DNA of 64,000 nucleotides, taken from Lysobacteraceae bacterium. Lineage in GTDB: Bacteria > Bdellovibrionota > UBA1018 > JAGTJX01. The DNA lies in the NCBI GenBank assembly GCA_023657465.1, contig JAGTJX010000004.1, forward strand, positions 342,904-406,903. The letters are read 5' to 3'. Under the pieces are notes generated by a model. The model was not told the origin of the DNA. It saw nothing but the letters and a program-made list of their open reading frames with translations, and did not search any database. The position numbers were made by a program, and so were the translations under genes. This document shows positions 51,354 to 60,071 of this stretch, piece after piece (positions within the stretch are counted from its first letter, which is position 1; the number at the start of each line of letters is the position of its first letter).

Positions 51354-52679
51354 ATGACTCCACAACTCTTGTTATTAAAAATATTAATATTAGCGGTTCA
51401 AACTGCCTCTGCTGACCCCTATGTCCAAGTAGGAACAGCAAAGACAAAAAAAACCATTGTTGCAATTCAGGCTTCCCGTGTCACTTCTCCTGATTTGGGA
51501 GAGTATTCAAAACAAATTCAGAGCACGATCACAAACGATCTTCTGTTTATGGATCAATTTAAGATCCTTGCTCCGACATCTTTCATCGAAGACGAGAGTC
51601 AATCAGGAGTAGCACTCGGATCCTTCAAAATGACTGACTGGAGTAGCATCGGCGCTGAGTTCCTAGTGAAGTCTTCATTAAAGTCTGAAGATGGGCAGCT
51701 GGCTCTTGAAGCTTATATTTATGAAGTGGCATCCGGAAAGCAAGTGCTCGCGCGTAGATATACAGGCGATAGAAAAGATCACAAAATCATTTCTCGAACT
51801 TTTGGAAATCAAATCATTGAAACTCTGACTGGATTACCAGGGATTTTCCTCACGAAGATTGCGATGTCTTGTGATCGCTCAGGGAAAAAAGAAATTTATG
51901 TTATGGACTTCGACGGAACCAATGTGAAGCAAGTGACGAATCACAGATCGATTGCGTTTGCACCTGCATGGAATACTGAAGGCACTAAGCTTGCTTACTC
52001 TCTCTATACGAAGCGAAGAGACAATGTGAAGAATATCGATCTTTATGAGTTTGACTTCGCAACTAACCGAGTGAAGCTTCTCTCTGATCGTAAAGGGATC
52101 AATAGCGGTGCGTATTATCATCCCAAAAAACCACTTCTTGCGATGACGATGAGTTTCTTAGGTAACCCTGAAGTGTTCACACTCAATCAGTCCAATAATA
52201 CGGTGACCAGACTCACAAACTCTTTCGGCTTCGATGTAGATCCATCGTTTAGTCCGGATGGTTCAAAGATCACGTTTGTTTCCTCACGCTCTGGAATGCC
52301 AATGGTCTACAGCATGAATGAAGACGGCTCCAAGATTCAGCGTCTCACTTATGCTGGCAGATACAATGCCACTCCCAATTGGTCACCTAATGGAAGCAAG
52401 ATTTCATTTGCAGGTTGGATTGATAGCTCGTTTGATATTTTCATTATGAACTCAGATGGCTCTCATATCGAGAGATTGACTAAGAATATGGGGAATAATG
52501 AAGACCCTTATTACAGTCCAGATGGGAACTTCATTGTGTTCTCCTCCAGTCGTGCAGGCGGAAAAAACATTTATGTCATGAATATCGATGGCAGCTATGT
52601 GAAGCGTCTGACCTTCGGGATGGGTCAGTGTGTCGCACCAAAATGGTCTAGACCCCTAGTGGTCATTCCTAAAAAGTGA
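51354..52679 (+). CDS. tolB: Tol-Pal system protein TolB
   Basis: TolB is a periplasmic beta-propeller that links Pal and the Tol complex. A signal peptide (residues 1-20) is followed by the N-terminal domain and six WD-like propeller repeats, each with a run such as NSFGFDVDPSFSPDGSKITF, then VSSRSGMPMVYSMNEDGSKI or FIVFSSSRAGGKNIYVMNID. 441 aa is normal. No tolQ, tolR, tolA or pal gene is near; the next gene is a thiolase. Confidence 0.92.
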   Translation: MTPQLLLLKILILAVQTASADPYVQVGTAKTKKTIVAIQASRVTSPDLGEYSKQIQSTITNDLLFMDQFKILAPTSFIEDESQSGVALGSFKMTDWSSIGAEFLVKSSLKSEDGQLALEAYIYEVASGKQVLARRYTGDRKDHKIISRTFGNQIIETLTGLPGIFLTKIAMSCDRSGKKEIYVMDFDGTNVKQVTNHRSIAFAPAWNTEGTKLAYSLYTKRRDNVKNIDLYEFDFATNRVKLLSDRKGINSGAYYHPKKPLLAMTMSFLGNPEVFTLNQSNNTVTRLTNSFGFDVDPSFSPDGSKITFVSSRSGMPMVYSMNEDGSKIQRLTYAGRYNATPNWSPNGSKISFAGWIDSSFDIFIMNSDGSHIERLTKNMGNNEDPYYSPDGNFIVFSSSRAGGKNIYVMNIDGSYVKRLTFGMGQCVAPKWSRPLVVIPKK

Positions 52680-52695
52680 TAAACTTTTTATTACT

Positions 52696-53979
52696 ATGTC
52701 TAACTCAGATCGCATCGTTGTAGTTGAAGGAACCAGAACCCCATTTGTCAGAGCAAGGAGCGTATTCGCTAATATGGCCGCCTCAACTTTGGGGGGAGGC
52801 ACTCTTAAGGAAACAGTTGCAAGATCTGGCATAGATCCCAAACTCATTGATGAGATTCTATTTGGTATCGTGAGTCCTCCTGCAGAAGGTTCTAATATCG
52901 CTAGAGAAGCACTCTTCGATTCTGGATTACCCTCTGAGATTACGTGTACGACGATCAATCGTTACTGCGCTTCAGCTGCTGAAGCCATTGCAGTTGGCGT
53001 TGCAAAAATTTCTTCAGGCCAAATCGACATCGCGCTTGCAGGTGGAGTCGAATCGATTAGTTCAGTACGCGCTTTGTTTAGTTTAGAAGCGACGAACTTC
53101 TTCCAAGACTTCGGAAAAGCCAAAAACTTCGGAATGATGGCAGGTCATCTCGCAAAATTTAAAATGAAATACATGACTCCGATGGCTCCAGGAATCAAAG
53201 AACCTACAACTGGACTGACGATGGGGCAGAGTGCAGATCTCATGGCGAGACACTTCGGTGTGGGTCGTGATGAACAAGATCGTTATGCGCTGGATTCACA
53301 TAAAAAAGCACACGCTGCTTGGGAGAGAGGATTCTATAAGTCTCATGTGATCCCCGTAGCTACTCCTGACTCCAAAGTCATTGATCGTGATACGGATATT
53401 CGCGCAGACTCCACGCTTGAGAAAATGGGAAAATTAAAACCTATTTTCTATAAAGACGGCACGATAACTGCTGCAAATGCGAGCCCTCTTACTGACGGTG
53501 CTTCTTCAGTTCTCCTCATGAAAGAATCTCGTTCAAGAGAGTTAGGTTTAAAACCACTCGCAGTGATTCGGTCACATGCGGCTGCTGCAATTAATATCAA
53601 GAAGGAGCCACTTCTCATTGGGCCAGTGTACGCAATACCTAAAGCGCTCAAAATGGCTGGTATCAGCTGGAATGATGTTGATCTCGTTGAGATGCATGAA
53701 GCGTTTGCAGCTCAAGTGCTCTCGTCAATTAAGGCAATTGAGTCAGATACTTTCGCAAAAGAAAAACTGGGTCTCAGCAGTGCGATTGGAAAAGTTGATC
53801 CTAATAAGTTTAATCTGAATGGGGGAAGTATTCCTCTGGGACATCCATTTGGAGCAACAGGCGGAAGAGTCATGATTCAGCTAATTCACGCACTTCGTGA
53901 GAAAAAGAAAAACATAGGATTGATCTCCATTTGCGCAGCTGGCGGATTGGGTACGGTCACCATCGTCGAAGCTCTATGA
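52696..53979 (+). CDS. Acetyl-CoA acyltransferase (thiolase)
   Basis: Splits or makes 3-oxoacyl-CoA in fatty-acid metabolism. Active-site Cys is in TINRYCASAAEAIAVGVAKI, the His in GGSIPLGHPFGATGGR, and the second Cys in ICAAGGLGTVTI. Length of 427 aa fits the FadI/FadA type. The ATG at 52696 follows tolB by 16 bp. Its stop overlaps the phosphopantetheinyl transferase start (ATGA). Biosynthetic or degradative role is not decided. Confidence 0.92.
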   Translation: MSNSDRIVVVEGTRTPFVRARSVFANMAASTLGGGTLKETVARSGIDPKLIDEILFGIVSPPAEGSNIAREALFDSGLPSEITCTTINRYCASAAEAIAVGVAKISSGQIDIALAGGVESISSVRALFSLEATNFFQDFGKAKNFGMMAGHLAKFKMKYMTPMAPGIKEPTTGLTMGQSADLMARHFGVGRDEQDRYALDSHKKAHAAWERGFYKSHVIPVATPDSKVIDRDTDIRADSTLEKMGKLKPIFYKDGTITAANASPLTDGASSVLLMKESRSRELGLKPLAVIRSHAAAAINIKKEPLLIGPVYAIPKALKMAGISWNDVDLVEMHEAFAAQVLSSIKAIESDTFAKEKLGLSSAIGKVDPNKFNLNGGSIPLGHPFGATGGRVMIQLIHALREKKKNIGLISICAAGGLGTVTIVEAL

Positions 53980-54530
53980 TCGATATCTGGCATTATCCTA
54001 AGAAGGACGATGCAAAACTGAGACGCGAAATTCTCGCTGAGTATTTCGGTGATGAGACTTTTCAAATGCTCAAGACCGAACGCGGTCAGCCTTATGCAAA
54101 ATCAAAGACTGGAATCTTAAGCTTCAGTATCACTCATACTGCAACAGATTGCTTCTTAGCGGTCTCCACTCGTGGACTTCCCGTAGGAGTAGATGCGGAA
54201 TTGAAGACCAGAAAAGTTAAAGGAGAGCCGATCTTACGTCGTTATGGCAGTGTGAAGGAGCAGAAGAAGTATAAATCCCTTAAATCCGTAAAAGACAAAA
54301 ACACCTTCATGCTCAAGTCCTGGGTACTCAAAGAAGCAGTCAGTAAGGTGTTTGGTATTGGTATTATTGGGATACAAGCCAGATTTTTTCGCTCCATTGA
54401 TGTAACACTCGCTTCGAAGAACAGCGGTACGTTTAAGATAGAGTCTGACCAGGGGATAATCACTCTTTATTATCGCTGGCTCAAGAGTCCTCAGTACGTC
54501 GTTGTAGTCGTTACGATTAAGCCTCAATAG
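53976..54530 (+). CDS. 4'-phosphopantetheinyl transferase (Sfp/AcpS superfamily)
   Basis: Attaches phosphopantetheine to carrier proteins. The superfamily Mg-binding motif is in VGVDAE and the second one in WVLKEAVSKVFG, with SFSITHTATDCFLAVS in front, as in Sfp-type enzymes. The ATG at 53976 gives 184 aa and couples it to the thiolase. At this length it has one and a half AcpS units, typical of the Sfp branch. The carrier protein is not in the window. Confidence 0.82.
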   Translation: MIDIWHYPKKDDAKLRREILAEYFGDETFQMLKTERGQPYAKSKTGILSFSITHTATDCFLAVSTRGLPVGVDAELKTRKVKGEPILRRYGSVKEQKKYKSLKSVKDKNTFMLKSWVLKEAVSKVFGIGIIGIQARFFRSIDVTLASKNSGTFKIESDQGIITLYYRWLKSPQYVVVVVTIKPQ

Positions 54531-54538
54531 TCAAAAAA

Positions 54539-54567
54539 TTGTCTCGTATAGTTTTGTCTGGTATAGT
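54539..54567 (+). promoter_or_regulatory. Predicted promoter with tandem 15-bp repeat
   Basis: TTGTCT (54539-54544), 17 bp, TATAGT (54562-54567). The interval is a two-copy tandem repeat of TGTCTSGTATAGTTT, which places a -10-like TATAGT twice. It drives the run beginning at 54602. Confidence 0.5.
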
Positions 54568-54601
54568 TTTATTCACCAAATACCGATCTGTACAATTGGA
54601 T

Positions 54602-56389
54602 ATGTCTGATTCAAGTGCTGTTAAAAAATCTGAACCTCTCGTTGCAGAACCCATTGTGGTGATTTGCGCTCCAGGAAAAGTTGCGCCTGTCGTGATTGCT
54701 CCGCTAGAGAAGCAGGTGCAAGAAACTAAAGGTGTTGATTTCAAGCGCACACAGACGATTCAAGGAGCAACTGCACTTGCTCAAAAATCTAAAAAAGTCG
54801 TAGCGATTCTCTGTGTATCTGATAAATCAGAACTCATGAGCGCATTGACTTTCTTGGCATCTGTATCTTCAAGAGTATCTGTAGGAACAGTGCGAGTGAT
54901 GATGATCAACAAAATCTCACATCCAAAAATTCCTCTCATGCTCAAAGATAAAGGAGCAAGTGAAGTACTCGATTACACGGTTAATCAAAAAGCAATCAGC
55001 TTCAAAATCAATACTTATCTCAAACTCGTGCACCAGGCTTACGAGAAGAAATTAAAATCAGATGCAAGACTTCCTATACATAAGGGTTCATTGGGCGGAA
55101 GTGCTAAGGGTGCTTCATCTAAGATGGGTCTCTCAAAAGCGAGTGATGCTGGAGCAGAGATTGTTTGGAAAAAACCACTGAGTTTCGAGAGTGATATCTG
55201 GTTAGTAAATTCCAAGAAAGATGTAAAGTGTGTTTTGGGTCGTTGGCTCATTCATCTAGTAGGTCCAGGTCCAAGCGCTGGCGGATTCGAACCCTCTACT
55301 TTAACATTTGCAGGAGAGAAGGGCTGGGAGTGGACGGCTCGAGAAGGAAAAGAAAAAGAATTTATTAAAGATGAAGGTAAGTGGGTTTTCTTCGGAAGAA
55401 AGCCCAAGTTCCTATGGAAGAGTAACGTCTGGTCATTCGTCAGTAATCATCCGACTCTTGCATTCTATGTAGGTTCAGAAGCCACTAATTATAGAATGCT
55501 TTGTGAACAAGGTAATAAACTTCTCATTCCAGGTAACTCTTACAGCGCTAAGAAGCTCATGCCTGCAATCAAGGAAACGATTCAGACGTCTGCAAGATTC
55601 AAAGGCGAAGATCAAAAAACATCAATTAATATAGATAAAATTTTCGATGGCGACAACTCTACTCCTGAAGCAGCGCTATCAGATGATGAAATCATGAGTA
55701 TGGATAACTTAAACACTGAGGCAGTAACTGGCGCTGATGAGGACTTGGGTTGGAATGATAACAGTATTGCGGGTGATGATGTCGGAGTTGAGTCAGATGA
55801 TGTAGCTGGCTTACTCATAAGCGAAGAAGAGACTGATGGTGAGGATTTAGATTGGAGTGGAGTAGGAACAAAGCCCATACGTGGTACAGCAATAATTTCT
55901 GAAGACTCAGTTCAAACTGTAAGCTTGCCTGGCGAAGTGACTGATAACGAAGATGATCAAAAAAAGGTAGAGCCTGCAGCCGTATCCAAGTCTGGTAAAG
56001 AATGGAAACAAGGTAAACAAGCTTTTGAAATGATGACTCTCGAGTTCCTCGTCAAGTCAAAAAACGGTGTTGCTCTCATCAAGCCTGAAACAGTGAATCT
56101 CCTTGAAACTCAAAAATTAGAGGCAGTGATCGATGCAGCTGCAGGGCAGTTTAAGCTTAAAGATAATCTTGTCATTCAAGTGAAGCTATCTAATGGAAAA
56201 ATAACAAGCAGCGAGTTTGAAATTCAAGTAGAAGTACTGAGGATCGAAGGAGAGCCTGACGAAGGAAGACAGATCACCGTTTTCACACTCGATGAAAAGG
56301 CAGAAGTTAAAATCAATGATATTTTAAAAACATATTTAGATCGTCAAGGAGAACTCATGGAGTTCTTCCAAACAGCAAAAGGAGCATGA
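54602..56389 (+). CDS. Pseudo-receiver and PilZ-like protein
   Basis: The ATG at 54602 gives 595 aa; the frame is open upstream but that part is the promoter. Residues about 10-160 have the strand-helix pattern of a response-regulator receiver, with VRVMMINKISHPKIPL and EVLDYTVNQKAISFKINTYL, but no clear phospho-acceptor Asp. The middle (WLVNSKKDVKCVLGRWLIHL) is unknown. A long acidic linker of about 110 residues (rich in Asp, Glu and Asp-Asp) leads to a C-terminal PilZ-like domain of about 120 residues (FEMMTLEFLVKSKNGVALIK). It starts a run with the receiver-TPR and the 779-aa secreted protein, suggesting a signalling role, perhaps c-di-GMP related. Confidence 0.62.
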   Translation: MSDSSAVKKSEPLVAEPIVVICAPGKVAPVVIAPLEKQVQETKGVDFKRTQTIQGATALAQKSKKVVAILCVSDKSELMSALTFLASVSSRVSVGTVRVMMINKISHPKIPLMLKDKGASEVLDYTVNQKAISFKINTYLKLVHQAYEKKLKSDARLPIHKGSLGGSAKGASSKMGLSKASDAGAEIVWKKPLSFESDIWLVNSKKDVKCVLGRWLIHLVGPGPSAGGFEPSTLTFAGEKGWEWTAREGKEKEFIKDEGKWVFFGRKPKFLWKSNVWSFVSNHPTLAFYVGSEATNYRMLCEQGNKLLIPGNSYSAKKLMPAIKETIQTSARFKGEDQKTSINIDKIFDGDNSTPEAALSDDEIMSMDNLNTEAVTGADEDLGWNDNSIAGDDVGVESDDVAGLLISEEETDGEDLDWSGVGTKPIRGTAIISEDSVQTVSLPGEVTDNEDDQKKVEPAAVSKSGKEWKQGKQAFEMMTLEFLVKSKNGVALIKPETVNLLETQKLEAVIDAAAGQFKLKDNLVIQVKLSNGKITSSEFEIQVEVLRIEGEPDEGRQITVFTLDEKAEVKINDILKTYLDRQGELMEFFQTAKGA

Positions 56390-56398
56390 GACTGAACA

Positions 56399-57706
56399 TT
56401 GGCAACTGAACAAGAGATGTTTAAAAACTATCTGTCCGAATCAGCAGCACTTGTTGTGGATACCAATCCATCTTCTCGCTCAAGACTTGTTTCTACTCTC
56501 ATCGATCTGGGGATGAAGCCTGCAAAGATCAAAACTGCAAAAAGTTACGTGCAAGCTCAAGAAGAAGTCCGTAAACATAGACCTAAGGTCATTCTCACGG
56601 ATTATTATCTAGGTAAAGAATCAGGTTTAGACCTCCTTCAAGATCAGAAAGCAGAATATTCGGATTCAAAGGATTGCCTCTTCGTACTCATCACTGGAAA
56701 CACATCTCAAGCAGCGGTAGCCAGAGCTGCAGAAGAAGATGTCGATAGTTTCTTGCTCAAGCCCTATACGCTTCAAAGCTTGAAGGACTCGCTGACAAAA
56801 GCTGGTATTGCTAAGCTCTTTCCATCGAATTATGCGAAGACTGTCACACAAGGTAAAGAAGAGATGCTCAAGGGTGAACTCGATCAAGCCATTGCGACAT
56901 TTGAAAAAGCAAAGACGATGTCAGAATCTCCCACGCTCGCTTGTTTTTACTTAGGACAAGCTCATTTCATGAAAAATGCGCTTGGTGAATCACAGAACAA
57001 ATACAAAGATGGTCTGAATTACAATCAGATTCACTACAAGTGTCTCGTAGGTTTGTTTGATATCTTACTCAAAAATGGCAAGCATAACGAGGCTTATGAT
57101 GTTGTTAAGAAAATTGCAAAATATTTTCCAGCTAATCCAAAACGTTTGAGCTCTGTTTTGCGCTTAGCGATTATGACAGATAATTTTGCAGATCTTGATG
57201 ACTATTATACTTTGTTCATTTCGATTGATGAACGCACCGAAGAGCTCGTAAACTACATGTGTTCTGCATTGGTCGTTTATGGGAAGTATCATTTGATCAA
57301 TGGCAATAATGAGAAAGCGCTTGAGACTTTCGAAAAGGCAGCTGTCAGTTGTGCTGGACGTACTAAGTTTTTGAGGTACATCATTGAGAACCTTGTTGAA
57401 GTTAATTTAGTTAATGAATCGAAGAAGTTTTTATACAGATTTCAACCTCAGAACATGAAGGAAGAAGATTATTTGGTTTCAGATTACTTGTTCTCATCGA
57501 AGTCTCAGGAGTCCGCTGAAGTCATTCGTAAAGGACGTGAATTGGTAAAAAACGGACTGAAGAGTTTGATCGTTTATCGTTCACTCATTGCTGTGACCAA
57601 TAAAGCTGGATTAAAAGACCAGGCTGAGCAATTATTCCTTGATGCTTCGAAATTTTGGCCAGATCAGGTACCGCAATTGAGAGAAGCCATTACACAGAAT
57701 CTCTAA
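56399..57706 (+). CDS. Response regulator receiver with TPR repeats
   Basis: Residues about 15-140 form a receiver domain: ALVVDTNPSSRSRLVS, the phospho-acceptor Asp in PKVILTDYYLGKESGLDLL, and FVLITGNTSQAAVAR, then DSFLLKPYTLQSLKDSL with the conserved Lys. The rest (about 290 aa) is helical with repeated TPR-like units, such as KGELDQAIATFEKAKTMSES and GNNEKALETFEKAAVSC. No DNA-binding or catalytic output domain is seen, so it acts by protein contacts. TTG at 56399 is used; an ATG at 56417 is equally possible. It follows the PilZ-like gene by 9 bp. Confidence 0.8.
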   Translation: MATEQEMFKNYLSESAALVVDTNPSSRSRLVSTLIDLGMKPAKIKTAKSYVQAQEEVRKHRPKVILTDYYLGKESGLDLLQDQKAEYSDSKDCLFVLITGNTSQAAVARAAEEDVDSFLLKPYTLQSLKDSLTKAGIAKLFPSNYAKTVTQGKEEMLKGELDQAIATFEKAKTMSESPTLACFYLGQAHFMKNALGESQNKYKDGLNYNQIHYKCLVGLFDILLKNGKHNEAYDVVKKIAKYFPANPKRLSSVLRLAIMTDNFADLDDYYTLFISIDERTEELVNYMCSALVVYGKYHLINGNNEKALETFEKAAVSCAGRTKFLRYIIENLVEVNLVNESKKFLYRFQPQNMKEEDYLVSDYLFSSKSQESAEVIRKGRELVKNGLKSLIVYRSLIAVTNKAGLKDQAEQLFLDASKFWPDQVPQLREAITQNL

Positions 57707-57727
57707 ACCATGCTAAAAACTTGATCT

Positions 57728-60067
57728 GTGGGCGTGCTTTTTATTTCACTCTTTTCTTCATTCTTGATGAGCATTTCTAGCGCTCAAAAAACGCAGCGCG
57801 TAAAGACACTCGAGTGGCCAGCAGATTTTTCTCAATTTGTTACCAGGCGCGGTGATCAAGTTCTCTATGCTGCGACTAATGCCGTATTCGAAGGACTGAA
57901 CTCAGTTGATTTGAATTTCCCCCTCTCTGACAAAACAAGAATCGGGATCGCATGCGAAAGAAAAGTTTATGAGACTCGCGAGATCACCAATACTTGGGTA
58001 GTTGAAGATCATTTTAGAATCATGTTCCCCACAAAGTTCGAATGGAAAGATACAGCTGATGCCGTAGTAGGGCAAGTGGGAGTCACAGCAGGGCTCATCG
58101 TCACTCCTGGCATTGAGTGGATTAATTTTAAAAAAACAAAGCCCAGTCAATATCAAGAGATTCCTAGCTTGGAAGATCAAAAGAGTTCGCTCTCTACTTC
58201 GAATTGGTATCAGGGAATAATGGAAGGAAAGTCATCTGTTACTAAAGCTGAATCAGAGAATGAAACCCAATCAAAAGCTCAAAATAATAAATACTTCTGG
58301 GATCCATCAATTAAGCCTAGATTTGCTAAGATTTTAAATCCACTCACTATTCCATTTAGACTTCCGTTTAACTCGAATCAATTGAGACACCTTCAGGACG
58401 AAGAAGTATTTATTTACAGTGGGACAGGAACTGTAGAAGCAAGTTTAGGTGTCTCGCTTCCATTATTAAAACTCATTCCAGGAATCACTATGGATGCTGG
58501 AGCAGGAGTACGTGCATACTTCGGCGGAGAATTCAGAGTCGCCGTCATGAAAGAAAGTGCTCGTTATGCAAAAGTGCGAGTCGCTTGGAATCCTAGAGCT
58601 GGAGTAGGTGATCGCACTGGAATAACAGCAATGGGAAGGAATAGAGTTGTCAGCTGGCTTGGTTTTGGAATTGATTACAAGCCTAAAATCATTCCCTTCT
58701 TAGTCGCTAACGATCAAATCATTTCACACATGACGGATTGGTCGTTTCGTTATGACTTAGATGATCCCAAAGCGCGGGAAGCATTCGACAAGGCGATTTG
58801 GGGATTACTCGGTGATTCACAAGATCTTGCAGATGAGCAACTCAGACTTCCAGAGGCTGAGCGCACAGTGAATTTACTCAGTCATCGTGAAGTGAAGCAA
58901 AACAGTAATGAAACCATTCACTTCAATCGTCTTGAGTTTCTTCTCGATGCCTCACGTAGAAGAGCACTCCTATTCTCAAATATTGATGTAACCCTGCCAG
59001 ATGGTTTCCATGAAATACTTAAATGGGAGTCGCATCATGAGAAGAAACTCAGTTTCTTTGCAGGAGCTAACAATGAAACAGAGAGATTCTCTTATACAAT
59101 TCTTCTAGATTATTTGCTGCTTTCGGAGAAGAAGCCCAACGCCTATGCAGTCATCGCAGAAGGTTTCATCGAAGATTTTTTCAGCACGGGTAAGGAGCTG
59201 AATGCGTCGATCAATAAAGTTGAGCAAATGATAGGAGACAGTCAGTTCATAGAAACAATTCCTGAAGAATACTTGCTACCTGATAAGAATAAAAAACGTA
59301 AAACAGTTTTTGGTCGATCGTCTTTTTATTTTGGATACAACTTAACTCAGTCTCAAGTAGATGATGTTCTCAATAGTGAACCTAAGAAAATGAAAGAAAT
59401 CATTATTAAATCATTCAAAAATATAAATAAAGGTCGCCAAGCATTTAGAAAGTGGATGAAGGCCCATCGGGCTTTTGATATTAAGACAAGATTGGAATAC
59501 TTATCAGAAATGTTGCATGTCAAAACCAAAGGCAATGAGATCATGAGAGTTTTTCAGGAAGTTCTCGATGGTCAGACGGTTGATTTTTTTATTAATCTTT
59601 ATGCACAGCCACTAGGTCGAATTGCGCAAAGGAAAAACGCAACGGTTCAAATTGATAAAATGCGTGTCAACTCTGAACCAGGTGTCAATATTGAAGAACA
59701 AGTCCTTCGTTTCTCTGGAGACCCAACAGCGATTATTAATGAACTTAAAATAACGGATTTAGGACAAAATAAAATGAAATTTCAGTTTGATTTGGCTTTG
59801 CCTCCTCAAGGGTTAACTTTTATTTTTCAAAGATCAGGATCGTTCCAATTCAGACCCGCATTTGCATTGAAAATTAAAAACGATCAAGGCCAGTTTAAAG
59901 AAGGTAAGAATGAGATTATAATTGATGGAATGAGTGATGATGAAAATTCTCGGAACATCAGTCAACGATTAGAGCCAGGAAATTTTTATACTCTTATAGT
60001 TTCATATACAGTAGATGGAGAAAAATGGGGGCCACAAGAAAGAGTAAGATTTTTTTTGCCTAAGTGA
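57728..60067 (+). CDS. Large secreted protein (779 aa), unknown function
   Basis: A GTG start, 21 bp after the receiver-TPR gene, opens a short signal peptide (MGVLFISLFSSFLMSISSA). The first third has beta-prone segments (FRIMFPTKFEWKDTADAVVG, GVSLPLLKLIPGITMDAGAG), the middle is helical with a long charged region (residues about 480-640), and the end is beta-sandwich-like (FQRSGSFQFRPAFALKIKND). No family recognised. It may be an envelope protein served by the two signalling genes in front. Its stop is five bases from the convergent prfC stop. Confidence 0.65.
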   Translation: MGVLFISLFSSFLMSISSAQKTQRVKTLEWPADFSQFVTRRGDQVLYAATNAVFEGLNSVDLNFPLSDKTRIGIACERKVYETREITNTWVVEDHFRIMFPTKFEWKDTADAVVGQVGVTAGLIVTPGIEWINFKKTKPSQYQEIPSLEDQKSSLSTSNWYQGIMEGKSSVTKAESENETQSKAQNNKYFWDPSIKPRFAKILNPLTIPFRLPFNSNQLRHLQDEEVFIYSGTGTVEASLGVSLPLLKLIPGITMDAGAGVRAYFGGEFRVAVMKESARYAKVRVAWNPRAGVGDRTGITAMGRNRVVSWLGFGIDYKPKIIPFLVANDQIISHMTDWSFRYDLDDPKAREAFDKAIWGLLGDSQDLADEQLRLPEAERTVNLLSHREVKQNSNETIHFNRLEFLLDASRRRALLFSNIDVTLPDGFHEILKWESHHEKKLSFFAGANNETERFSYTILLDYLLLSEKKPNAYAVIAEGFIEDFFSTGKELNASINKVEQMIGDSQFIETIPEEYLLPDKNKKRKTVFGRSSFYFGYNLTQSQVDDVLNSEPKKMKEIIIKSFKNINKGRQAFRKWMKAHRAFDIKTRLEYLSEMLHVKTKGNEIMRVFQEVLDGQTVDFFINLYAQPLGRIAQRKNATVQIDKMRVNSEPGVNIEEQVLRFSGDPTAIINELKITDLGQNKMKFQFDLALPPQGLTFIFQRSGSFQFRPAFALKIKNDQGQFKEGKNEIIIDGMSDDENSRNISQRLEPGNFYTLIVSYTVDGEKWGPQERVRFFLPK

Positions 60068-60071
60068 ACGC

